This document shows, in pieces, positions 36,866 to 47,396 of a DNA stretch of 64,000 nt. This DNA is from Bryopsis sp. KO-2023. Taxonomy: Eukaryota; Chlorophyta; Ulvophyceae; Bryopsidales; Bryopsidaceae. Each line of letters starts with the position of its first letter. Position 1 is the first letter of the stretch. Location of the stretch: assembly GCA_030272585.1 (NCBI GenBank), contig BSYQ01000005.1, positions 2,480,001-2,544,000 on the forward strand, written 5' to 3'. Made by a program: the position numbers and the translations under genes. The notes below the pieces were generated by a model. The model ran no database searches and had not been told where the DNA came from. It was given only the letters and a program-made list of their open reading frames with translations.

Positions 36866-38579
36866 CACGTTCTAGGTGTTGGGGAAGGGGCCGCCATGTA
36901 TTTGTGCAAGACACCACAACGGCAACGACTCTTTCTGTCTGTTGTTTTCTTGTGGTTATTGAATGATCAACATGATCAACAATCAAACACAACCCAGTTA
37001 TGTTCGAATGCTTGCCTACAAGCTGAGAAGTTCAGCTGGAATTGTGGGTTGCTGTATGTTTGCTGATTGTCTCGTTCATCACTCAACTCCAAAACCACAA
37101 CATTGGTTGGAATAGGGTTTCAGGCGCTGATCTATATTCTTTTGTGGCTTTAAATTCCGAAGGAAACTTTGTTGGGGGTCTCTTAGGGAGAGTGAAGGGC
37201 TGTTCGAACGTCTTGCTGATACAATCGTAAGGGGTTACATTGGACCTGGTGCACGAACAAATGGCGAGCATGCTAGTAATAGAAACCCATATTTACAGAC
37301 CCTGCGGGCCTGTAATTGTTGGAACCGACCTCCATAAACATGGGGAATCCCAAATCGATACAAGAAAACCACAAGGATGAACTCGATTTTCTTTTATATC
37401 TTTGAAGATAGCTTCTTGCTTGGGATTATCAAACAACAACGTCTCAAACTCAAAGTGAATTGAACTGAATTTGGTCTCCGTCAAAGCAATGCTCAATTCA
37501 GCCCCTTTCGAAAAGGTGACGAGGGTATTGCCTCTCGCACATCCAAGTTCTGCCTGAATGAATGTTCGTTGTGTTAACAGGGTTCCCAAGCAAACAGAGG
37601 ACCAAATCAGTTCCAAGGTTTTGGACCTTGGTTGGGACCCACCTGGGTTCATATATTCTGTGATTATTCTTGGACCTTGATGGAAACCGAGGATTTTGAG
37701 ACGGGTTGGTGGAAAGGATGAATTGACGGAAAGATATCAGATGCATGAATTTGGCAGGATGAGCAATTGAGCGGCCGTGGCCAAGAAGGGAAAAAGGCGT
37801 TTTTAAAGGCAGGTGATCATTTTTTTTTCTGTATCTCAAGGCCTTTTAAGGACAGTGCGTTCTTGATATTTGTGTCCAGTTTAACCGTACCAAAGTTTGC
37901 GTTTGGGGGAGCAAGGTCTTTCTGTTGTATGTTGTTATCTGATCATCTAATTGTGACGGCCAGCTTCCTTGTTTTTTGACTTAATCAAACAGTATTTGAT
38001 TCAGACAAGGCCGGGCCGTCTTCTCCTGGATTGTACACTGAAGGATGGCCTTGAAAGTTTGGAGTTGAATATCCTTCTATCAGGGATTTTTTGATAATCT
38101 TGCCAGCCACTGATCTGCAGGAATTCAACATACATTATGGGTCATCAGGGTTTGCTTACATCCTCTAGGAGGTATTGCAGAACATTTTATGAACATTGAA
38201 AAGTTGATGCTCCCAAGAGAACCAAAATGCCAAACACTCCCCCCAAAACACAACATGGTGACCTCAGCATAAACCCTATCTAATCTCATAACAATTTCCG
38301 AAAGGGTTGGAAAACTGCGAATGAAAACGGGGCTGTTCTCGGCGGGGTTGTATTCTTTCTTTTCTGATCACACAACCCTCAGGAGTGCTTTGTGAGTTTG
38401 TCCAAAAAAGTGCCATTTGACCAGTGCATGCGCCTGGCTTGTCCAGGGACCTGGGATAGATATGTGATTTGTGCATGAGGAAATTTCTTAACAGTACGTT
38501 TCCCATCTTTTCTGGGGTGCGTACCAGCAACTTCCCTTTTCTGTCATAGAATACTCCTTCCTTCCCTGGTTGCTAAAAT

Positions 38580-38645
38580 TTCTAATTCAAGTTTTGTTAT
38601 GTTCCTCTCAATTTCTAGTTCAAGTTTTGTTATGTTCCTCTCAAT
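38580..38645. repeat. Tandem duplication, 2 x 33 bp
   Basis: Two adjacent 33-bp units (38580-38612 and 38613-38645) that differ at one base. Confidence 0.9.
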
Positions 38646-39313
38646 TGGACTATTCTAAACAAAGCAAGCATAGAAGAGGGCCATACATTTCATCATTTCT
38701 TGACAGCTGTAAGTAGAGCACCAACACAAGGATAGTTTTGTTTTCTGATTTCTGATTATATGAAAGACAGAATAAAGACAGAACTTAGGGCAGTTCGTAC
38801 TCCAGTGGGTCCAACTGCCCCCCCCCAGAGGGAGTTAATACAGGCCAGCAAACTAGACAATTCACACTTGCCACGAGGAAAAATGGGTTTTTACCCCCAA
38901 TATAACAGCATTCCAATACCATCTCTCCCTAAAGCAGGAACCCCTATTTTTTTTACCACCTGCCGGATGGTGTCTCTTTTCCCTTGCAGTCTCCATCTCA
39001 CCCCAGAAATTTGTACGGTATTTAGTTTTACATTGAAATTTTCTCCATCAATGAAACGAAACGGAAATCTGCTTTTCACTTCTAACTTCCAGCAAACCAC
39101 AGACTCCAATCCGCAATCAAAATTGCAAATAGTTTTTTTTTTGTCCCTTTCAAATCTTATCCTCTCCTTAAAATTTTTTCCTTTCGAGCTCCACACACAA
39201 AAATCTCACCCCATGTTCGCAAAATACCACATAACCGACGACAACAAAAGTGAAATTCTGAGGCGTCCCAAAAGTTGGTGACGAAAGGCAAAAACAGGTG
39301 CAACGACGACTGC

Positions 39314-40938
39314 TTATCTTGGGGAGACGGTGATGTTCTCCTCCTTCTCCAACAAGGTACCGCTGCGGAGGTCATTGTAAGCCCTGAGAGGCCATCCGGC
39401 GGAGCCAGCGACACACTTGAGTGCCAAAGGCACATCAATGATGATCTCCTTCTCAGTTGGCTTCTTGACGCCACGGGTGGCGAGGAGGTACTCACGTCCG
39501 GCATATCCGGTGTAACCAGCCATGTAGATGAAGAGAACAGTTGGGATCTGAAGGAAAAAAACACCAGGGAAAAAATACTTTCAACACGAAACAAATTTAG
39601 AAGAAATAAACACCAGGAAAGAAGAAACCCTTCCTTCCAACATGAAAATTATTCAGATGGTATACACTCCAGGTTTGGCTCCCTACTACCCATTCATTGC
39701 AGCGATAAAGCTCCTGTGGAGTATATTGAGACAAAGCTCCATTTCTCTCCACCAAAAAAAAAAACTCGTCGCATTTCCTTCCGACACCCCACCCCTATAT
39801 ATTGCTTTTCAAGGCAATTGAAACTACCCCACTTTCAATGATTTCAATGCATCATTGAAAACCCAACTGTTGTTTAAAATTGAATTGTTGTGATCAAGGC
39901 TCAGCTGCTCACCATGATGTCTCCAGCATGTCCGTATCGGAATGCCAAACCGGGATCAGCAATGAGATGAGGGAGACCATCAGTACCGCACAGGAGTCCA
40001 GACTTTCCGTAGAACTCGAAGCGCTTCTGGGTCCTCTCAATGGTGGCTTGGAGAGCCAAGGCAGGGGCACTTCCCTCCTCATACTGTGAACAACACATCA
40101 ATTTCAGGCTGATGATCTTGGACAATCAGCTGTCATTTGGGTGCAACTTCACAGGCACTACAAATCTTCGCTATGGGGCTGAACAGAAATAAATAGTGAT
40201 TGCAGCTTTCATCAGATGAGTCCAAATCCAACTGGTTTCTTGGCTGTAGGTCAAGCACCCCAGCCTCAGCAGTTGTCGATCAATCCCCCAATCCAAATGT
40301 ACACACAAGAATCCAAACATTGATATTGGTTGTAGAGTTATGTGTTCTGATGATGCCGAACCCTGACCTTGGCCATTCTCTTCTGCAGACCCTTGACTTC
40401 CTTGTTCTCTCTCTTCTTGAAAGCCTTGCTCTCAGCGCAGGGAGTGAGACCAGCGATGTCAGCCTGTGCCTCGCCCACGGCTCCGAACGAGACGACGGCG
40501 GCAAGAGCGGCCGCGGCCACGGTGGTGGCGACGTTCTTGTTGGGGGTCTCTGCAGAGCAGCTCACCGCGCGAACAGCACGGACGGGCTTGGGGGTGGAAG
40601 CCTTAGCCTTAAGAGGCTTAAGTCCGCATTTGGACGAGACCTGCACGGGTCAGGGACGAAACTGAATAAGATCTATCCCCACAGGAAGGTCACGAGCTGC
40701 AAGAAAAGACGTTTCGTGGGCGATGATGCGGGGGGCGCCTTGGACTCGATAGAAACGCGACGTTGGGCAGATGCCCCACGGTGTTTCCGCAGGTTTCGTC
40801 GCACAAACGGGGGTCGATCCGGAGCGGTTTCAGGGCTCCAAATCGTGCGAAGAAGGAGGGGAAAGAAGGAAAACGACAGCCATTGCAGGTACACGAAAGC
40901 GCTACCTGGAGAGGAGAAGCGCAGAAGACGGTCGCCAT
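39314..40938 (-). CDS. PSAF: Photosystem I subunit III (PsaF), 4 exons, plastid-targeted
   Basis: PsaF docks plastocyanin or cytochrome c6 on the lumen side of photosystem I. Exons (minus) 40938-40906, 40640-40368, 40083-39913, 39547-39314 join in phase to 236 residues. Residues 1-~45 are a plastid transit peptide (Ser/Lys/Arg-rich, no acidic residues). Residues ~46-71 are a lumen-targeting segment (Ala-rich hydrophobic core, cleavage after AQA). The mature protein (~165 residues) starts DIAGLTPC and has the Lys-rich helix ([17 protein letters not shown]) found in eukaryotic PsaF. Then come [11 protein letters not shown], one membrane span ([18 protein letters not shown]) and [14 protein letters not shown]. 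With no signal peptide before the transit peptide, a primary plastid is implied. Confidence 0.95.
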
Positions 40939-41926
40939 TGTGTCGCTGGACGGGGGAGTGAAGGCTCAAAATGTAAAGATCGAAGAGACGGAATGCTCTC
41001 CTTCAGGAAGTGCCGGGAGATATATCAGAACTGGGCTCTCGGACCTTCCCCCACCAATCTCGCCACCTGTTTGATGATTCACAAACGAAAAGCAGATCTG
41101 GCATCGATATTGTGATCGATACAGATGCGAGTACGTATCGCCTCCAAAAAAAATTTGCCTTCAGCAGGAATCGAGTTGGAGACGGCGGTGTACACTCCCT
41201 TGCCCCCCCGCCCCAAACTCTACGAAACCCACGAAGCAATGGCTCGCAGAACGAGAAACTGAAGTCGTTGGAAAATCTATCCACACAAATCAGATGTAGG
41301 ATTTGTATCCCATGCAGTTGGTCTGGCGACTCGTGATAGAGTCTTCTGACGTTTCCGCTATTGAATGCCCCGAGCTGTATTCCCCAGCTGCCACATGCGC
41401 AAAAGCTACTCAGAAATAGAGATAGTGTCGTTGTGCCATCCGGAGTAGGTGCATTTTTTCCCTCCGATTCAAGTTGAATGATCCAATGCACTTTCGTCGA
41501 CTCAAGCAAGCAGAAAAGCGACAAACAACGGCGCTTTGGTTGACAAAGTGACACACATCCTTTTCTGGTTCTCGCTTCGATTCGAAGGGGCTGCTTTTCT
41601 TGGACCGGCACAGTGCCGCTCCTACCACGCAGCCAAGTAGACCTTGCAGAAAGAAAATCGATTTTATCCTCCAAGCTTGCGTGAGATACCCTGTCGATGT
41701 TGCGGAGCCGACTGATGGTTGCATGAAGGTAGGGCGATTTGAGACTGAGAGCTTTGGCTCGAATTGCCAACTTCGTCGTTCTGCGGGCAGTCGTTGGAGT
41801 CTGGGACTAACAAGAAATAAAACGAAATGTATGCTGAATATGTGCATATCGGGTGTGGATACCAGTTGCTTTACGAATCGCGTCCATTGCACTCAGTTCA
41901 ACTGATCAGAAAAACTGCACTGCGAA
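40939..41926. promoter_or_regulatory. Divergent intergenic region psaF / DUF829 gene
   Basis: About 1 kb between two head-to-head starts. A 255-codon reverse frame is open at 41003-41770 but shows no family feature; its Ser/Arg/Cys-rich composition looks non-coding. Confidence 0.4.
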
Positions 41927-44112
41927 ATGGCGGCGCAAGCGACCTCAAGCCGACAGTCGGGCCAAGCGGGAGATGGACGACTATCAGAGGGGGCCCTTAA
42001 TGCGATAACAGAGAGTCTCGCCGCATCTGGTTCGTTTCTTTGTGCAGCCATTTGTGATTGCTTGAGAAAAGCGAACGGTGTGCATAATATTGGCTCAATC
42101 GTCTTCATACACGAAACGCAATGGCAGGGTGCACCATTGACGGCCTTCAGCTCCAAACGGAGGAGTTGCTTCACTGGGGGAGGTCAGGACCGGATTACCT
42201 GAATGGTCAATTGCACGCCCGAGCTGCGAAGTCCAGTGTCTGGAATTTACCGGAGATTTTGTCGCTGAACGGGGGCCACGAAAGGATCGAAGTAAGCAAG
42301 GGACTCGTCGAAGGGTTGTACGACTACCAGCAGGTCGGGGAAGCTTTGCACCAGATTACAGGTGAAAGAAACAAATCCAAAGACCCTCATCGATCCCAGT
42401 TCCTGACTTCAGTGGCGACTACACTCGACACATACAGACGAAGCAAACTGGACGAAGTTGAGAAAACGCTGCGCACATTTGACGGGCATCTGATTGAGGA
42501 AGGCAAAGTGGTGGATCACGTTGCTAGACCCAAGAAAACCGTCAAGCACACAGCCGTCGAAGGTGGGGACCCGAAGAGCAGGCCAGTTATCGCCATAATT
42601 GGATGCATGGGCCGATTTCATCAGGAGTTGGACAGGTACGCATCAAATTTCAAGCTCAGCAAAGGTTTTATGTTCTGTTTTCGACGATGCCTTTTTTTCC
42701 CCATCCACAAAGAATGATGTATGAACGGTAGGTATGCAAGGATGTGGGAGAAACTCGGTTTCCAGACAATGAGAGCCAACCCAACCATTAAAACTATTTT
42801 GAACGAGCAACAAGCCAGGAAGGCAGCATTCGACTATGCCCAGACGCTTGCCTATGTGGTGCAGCCTGGATGCTCAAAACGACCATTGATCTTTCACATT
42901 ATCAGGTTGGTTCCATTTTGAATGAGCAATCTCAACTGACGCAGAATGAGCGGAAGGCTTCCATTCTCCCAATGAGCAAAATTGCTAAACACGTGTATGT
43001 TTATGTTTTTCCAGCTGGGAGGGGTTCTTGTTTTTTGGTCAAATGATGCTGGCCATCAATAAGGAACATCAGTTGAGGAGGAGAATAGGGCGGAGGGGTC
43101 AAGGTAATGACACAATCCTACCTGATTCTCGTTATCGTTTTGCAGCCAAAACGTTTCCCTTTGTTTTTGCAAAAAATCCTGGCACACTGGAAAAAATTGG
43201 CTAGTTCACACAAGCAAAAAAAAAAAGAAGAAAAAAAGAAAAGAAAAAAGGAGTTGCAATTATATCTAGGGCCTGGTTGGTTTGTTTTTTGAACGCTTAT
43301 CAAACTCATATTCAACGTCTTGGGATTGATTTGCAGGGTTCAGCAGAAAGCACTCAGCCCCAATGTCACGCATTTTGACATCCACCTCGGCCATGATTTT
43401 TGAATGCGCCCCAGGGAAACTGTCACCGCAGCTTTTGAGCCAGTGAGAGAACGCTCCAAAAGAATTCCCCCGACTCAAAACTACTTATCTTTGTTCAGAT
43501 GGATATACAAACATGTTGTTCCAATTCTACAATTTCGTATCTGTGTGCACCAAGCATTGCTTTGGCCACGATTTGGGGTTCTGTCTCCAACATGCTGTGA
43601 AGGTTTGCGTCTCTTTTTTGTGCGAGAAGAATGATCCCGTTCTGTGGATTGCGCAGGTCTTACATTTCGGCTGTGACGGGAGACCCAGCGTGGAACGTCC
43701 CGGACCAATACACAACCAGAACCAAACTTTTCGAAGCTTATTTTGTACAATGGAAGCTCCGCAACAGGAAGAGAATAAAAAAGGTGCGCACACAGGCCTT
43801 GTGCACATGATTTGGCCGCTTTTTGTTTCGTCACCCTGGCGATGCAGTGGGGAAATGATCTTGATTGTTTCTCTGACAGACGTGGAAAGCTTGGCAAACG
43901 ATGGCGCCTGTGTGCCCACAACTCTACCTTTACTCAAAGAAAGACGAGATCGTGGATCCAGGCTTTGTGGAAAATTTCATGAGCGCACAGGTGATTGAAC
44001 CGTTGTTCGTTAAAATTTACTGAATATTTGATCAAACTTCTATTTGACATGTTGATCCTTTTATTGACAGGACAGACGCGATCATGTGTCTGACCTAGCA
44101 AAACCATTCTAA
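41927..44112 (+). CDS. TMEM53/DUF829-family alpha/beta hydrolase, 8 exons
   Basis: Exons 41927-42029, 42128-42635, 42732-42905, 43015-43103, 43337-43442, 43657-43783, 43880-43990, 44071-44112 (phases agree) give 419 residues. Residues 1-~185 are a helical, charged extension with no domain I recognise. Residues ~186-419 match DUF829/TMEM53: PVIAIIGCMGRFHQELDRYARMW, the nucleophile region HIISWEGFLFFGQ (Ser kept, second position Trp-Glu instead of the usual Asn-Gly), FECAPGK, QLYLYSKKDEIVDP (acid) and a final HV near the C-terminus as the likely catalytic His. TMEM53 proteins sit at the nuclear envelope in animals; plant members are mostly uncharacterised. The last exon is only 14 codons, and the C-terminus is shorter than usual. 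Confidence 0.78.
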
Positions 44113-44902
44113 GTATTTCCTTGTGATAAAAACGATATGAATTTTGTCATTTCTCAATCTAAAAATATAATGATTTGCAATAATAGTTTCTGAAAACTAT
44201 GAAGCACATATGGGGCCAGCAGTCGGTGGAACTGAAATGCTACAAAGACAATTTGAGTTAAGTTGCTGCAACTCAAGAGCCCAGACACAAGAGGGAGGTC
44301 CTGATTGCAGTGTGTTTGTTGTGCATCAGGAATCCCGAGGCTGCACTGTGAATAAGTCTTGTTGGCCGAATTGTCCCCACACAGGCATGATAAGAATTTA
44401 CTACGAGGATTTTTTGCTCCAAATCAGATGTTTCATCCAGAGCTTGGAACTGATGAAAGAAGGGCAAGGCCACCGAGAAACACCCTGAGCGCCTGGGCTT
44501 TCGGGAGATATCGAACAAAATGAGGAATTACAACCGTCCTTGAAAGAAAATGGACTAATTGAAATCGTTTTGTGATTCTGTGGTACTGTGTGGTGACATA
44601 AGCCTGGCAATGAAAAAGGAAAGAGTCCTGTTGAGGTTTCGACAGCAAACAGGAGAGAAAAATTCCCATGTGATGCTTCTGCGGATTATATAATTCTGTA
44701 TTCATTAATCATCAATTCTATAATTCTTTTCGAATTATGGATTGTTTCGAAATCAGTTTGGGGAAGAAGACACTTGCCACCAATATCATGAGAAAGGGTT
44801 TTGTTTAAAAAAACAAACCCCAGAACCACTCCCCTCAAAATTCAACGACCAATGGAAGATAAGAGTTGGTCATTCCATTTTCTCTCCGCTCCAAAACCGA
44901 AA
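44113..44902. other. Intergenic region between DUF829 and GatC genes (convergent)
   Basis: 790 bp, two 3' ends, AT-rich. Nothing recognised. Confidence 0.5.
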
Positions 44903-46117
44903 TCACGATATTCTGGCCTTGGCGAGCGTGGATGCCGTGACTGCACCGGCCGACGTGTTCATCGATTTACCCCCTATTCCAGCCACCAAATCCTCCCCAG
45001 TTTTCAAAGCGGGCTGGATTCCCTCCCAAATCTTTTTCTTCTGAATCTTGTTCGGAACCTCGGGCTCCGCTTGCTCTTTTTCCTCCCCAAAATACACCCT
45101 TTCCCCGACACTCGCACCGGATGGAGGTCTCAGGGGCTCCACATTCTCATGGGATTCGTCAGACGCACACAACAACATGCCATGCGATTTCACTCCCCGC
45201 ATGTTCCTCGGCTTCAAGTTGCACAGCACTATAACGGAGGTGTCCAGCAGGGAATCCACCGGGACAAATTTGACCAGTCCACTGACGATCGTTCGGGGCT
45301 GTTCTTCACCCACATCCACGCTCTCGACATACAAGGAATCTGCGTCGGGGTGCTTTTTGATTTCGGTTATTTTCCCCACTCGGATGTCCAAGGAAGAAAC
45401 TGGGGGGAGGTCAGACATGGGTGCTTTGCTCGTGGAGGTGGTTGCCCTGTGGAAAAAACGATGAGGATCTCATGAAGGACATTCCCCGGCCTCCTGATTC
45501 CATATTGTTTTTTGAAACACTGCACATGCAAGCGACATTGTCTCTATTTCTGCTGTTATATTTCCATTTATGTGTTGTAGCTCTGTTCTCATCCCTTCAA
45601 CTTTTAATGTAGCAAAAAAAAAACAGGGGGGGGGGAGGAGCAATGTCATTCAGCACTCCTGAGCATGTGTGAAATCCAGAAACCGTTCAGAAATCCACGC
45701 TTACTCCTCGTCCGCCCCCGTGGCGATCCTCGGGATCTTCACGTAAGGCCCCTCCCTCTCTGGCGCCAGCTCCAGAAGAGCTCCCCTCTCATCGAACACC
45801 GATGCCACATCCGCCCTGAGTCTGTTCTCCTCCCCGCCAGCCCTCACTCGCGGAGGCACGTTCGATACATCCACGTCCCTCAGCTGGCCGAACCAGTCGA
45901 TGATGTCGTTGATTTTCGGCTCCCAGTCTTTCACGTCGTCGTCCGTGACCGAGAGTTGGGCGAGGTCCGCGATCGCTCTCACGTCGGGCTTCGGGAGGTC
46001 GGTCGGGGTTCCGTTGCTGGCGGCGTACGTCCGACTGGTGCTGGCGCAGGGTGTGGAACCCACGCCCACGCGCAGATGGCGCAAGACCGTCGGGAAGGAG
46101 CGGGGCGCGAGCTGCAT
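44903..46117 (-). CDS. GATC: GatC fused to an EMAPII tRNA-binding domain, 2 exons (or two genes)
   Basis: Exon 1 (46117-45705) codes an organelle leader (MQLAPRSFPTVLRHLRVG) and then GatC, the small subunit of glutamyl-tRNA(Gln) amidotransferase (VRAIADLAQLSVTDDDV; IIDWFGQLRDVDVSNVPPR; LRAD). GatCAB makes Gln-tRNA(Gln) in plastids and mitochondria. A strong donor (GA|gtaagc) overlaps the would-be GatC stop. Exon 2 (45446-44903) joins in phase and codes an EMAPII/Trbp OB-fold: SLDIRVGKITEIKKHPDADSLYVE, LVKFVP, VLCNLKPRNMRGVKSHGMLLCAS, KKKIWEGIQPALKTGEDLVA. The spliced product is 318 residues. If the intron is kept, exon 1 ends as a complete 138-residue GatC, and exon 2 has its own ATG (MSDLPPVSS), so two separate genes or alternative splicing are also possible. 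Confidence 0.75.
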
Positions 46118-47396
46118 TGCTGTCGAAGCAAAAATTTCTGGAAAGACGTCTCTTTATTAATCGTCCCTTTCCGAAACCACAATCGTTTAATGCAATCCTC
46201 CCACCCTTTCGAAATTGGCAAAGGTTCATTCCTGCACCAGTCAAAGTCTGCATGGCTTGCTGGGGAAGATGAAACAAAGGGTTGTGGTTAATTATACTGT
46301 TGGGTGGATGAGAGTGCACAATCCAGACATCAATTGTGTTGCCTTTTCACCACCATGAATATTGGAAAAATATTGGAAATGCGTCAGAAAACATAGGTAC
46401 ACCCATGCATTTTCACAGCATTTCTATATGTATGTATCAAGTTTTTGGTAAACAATCGCCTGGATCTCATTACTGCCATCCATTATGAAAGTGTTCCACA
46501 CAGACTGATTACAGTCTGACTAATCGGAATAGATTGTTGTGAGGAAGTTAGACGATCGAGAGGAGGGAAGAGTTAGATCGATGTGAGGAAGTTAAGTTAC
46601 TGGAATGGATGTGAAACGACGCTTGACAGAAACTGGGGAAGGTATTTATCGGGAAGGAAACCCGGAACAATCTAACAGTGTAAGAAAGACTCAAACGATC
46701 CATAAGCTCGTTTCACGCACGGATTGGGAAAACATGGGTTTCACTGTACAAAAGGGTACTCCTTCTCCCGAAGTTACGGAGCTATTTCCCTTTATAGAGT
46801 TTTCTGTTTGCAGAGATGGGTTCCGGGAGCCTAAAACTGATTGAAAACAATGCCGTCTTTTCCTTAAAAGCAAAACCCTTTTTTTTCCAACATTGTCGAA
46901 AATCCCAAAAGCCTCATTCATAGTGATTACCAAAAATGCTCCAACCCCCAGGGAGGGATCTGCTTTCAAAACACACTTCTGCCAAATTTCTCCCCCAAAA
47001 CGTTCCTCCAAAAGCGAAGTATCAAAGAATTTTGTTGTTTTCCTGTTTTGTTTACGAAACAACCCCCCTGCCCCCCTTTCTCTCTTTCCATTTAAAGTCC
47101 AGCCCCCCAGGGGAAAATTCCAAGCCAACCAATTTCTTTTGATTCCTTCCAAAACAGAGCATGCACCAGTTTTCCAAATCCACTGCATGCATACTCCCTA
47201 GGTTTCCTTCGATCAAAAACGGCCATGTCTCACAAGCTCCATATATTCTTTACTTTTTTCCTTTCTTAATCCACCTCCTGCATCTAAACAGACTTCCTTG
47301 CCAAATTTCCCCAGGAAAAAAAGAGGGCTTTTTGACGAAGAGAAACGGATTCTAATTTTTAAACCGAGATCGTCTTTATGTCAGACCCTGGCTTCC
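46118..47396. other. Intergenic region upstream of the GatC gene
   Basis: About 1.3 kb between two minus-strand genes, holding the GatC promoter and the cpn60 3' end. A loose repeat of GTGAGGAAGTTA occurs at 46540 and 46580. No gene recognised. Confidence 0.5.

Larger units (their letters stand above)
36309..39313. other. 3-kb convergent intergenic region
   Basis: Between the DDT/PHD stop and the psaF stop. It holds a possible zinc-knuckle fragment (36827-36865) and a 33-bp tandem duplication (38580-38645). No complete gene could be built. Confidence 0.5.
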
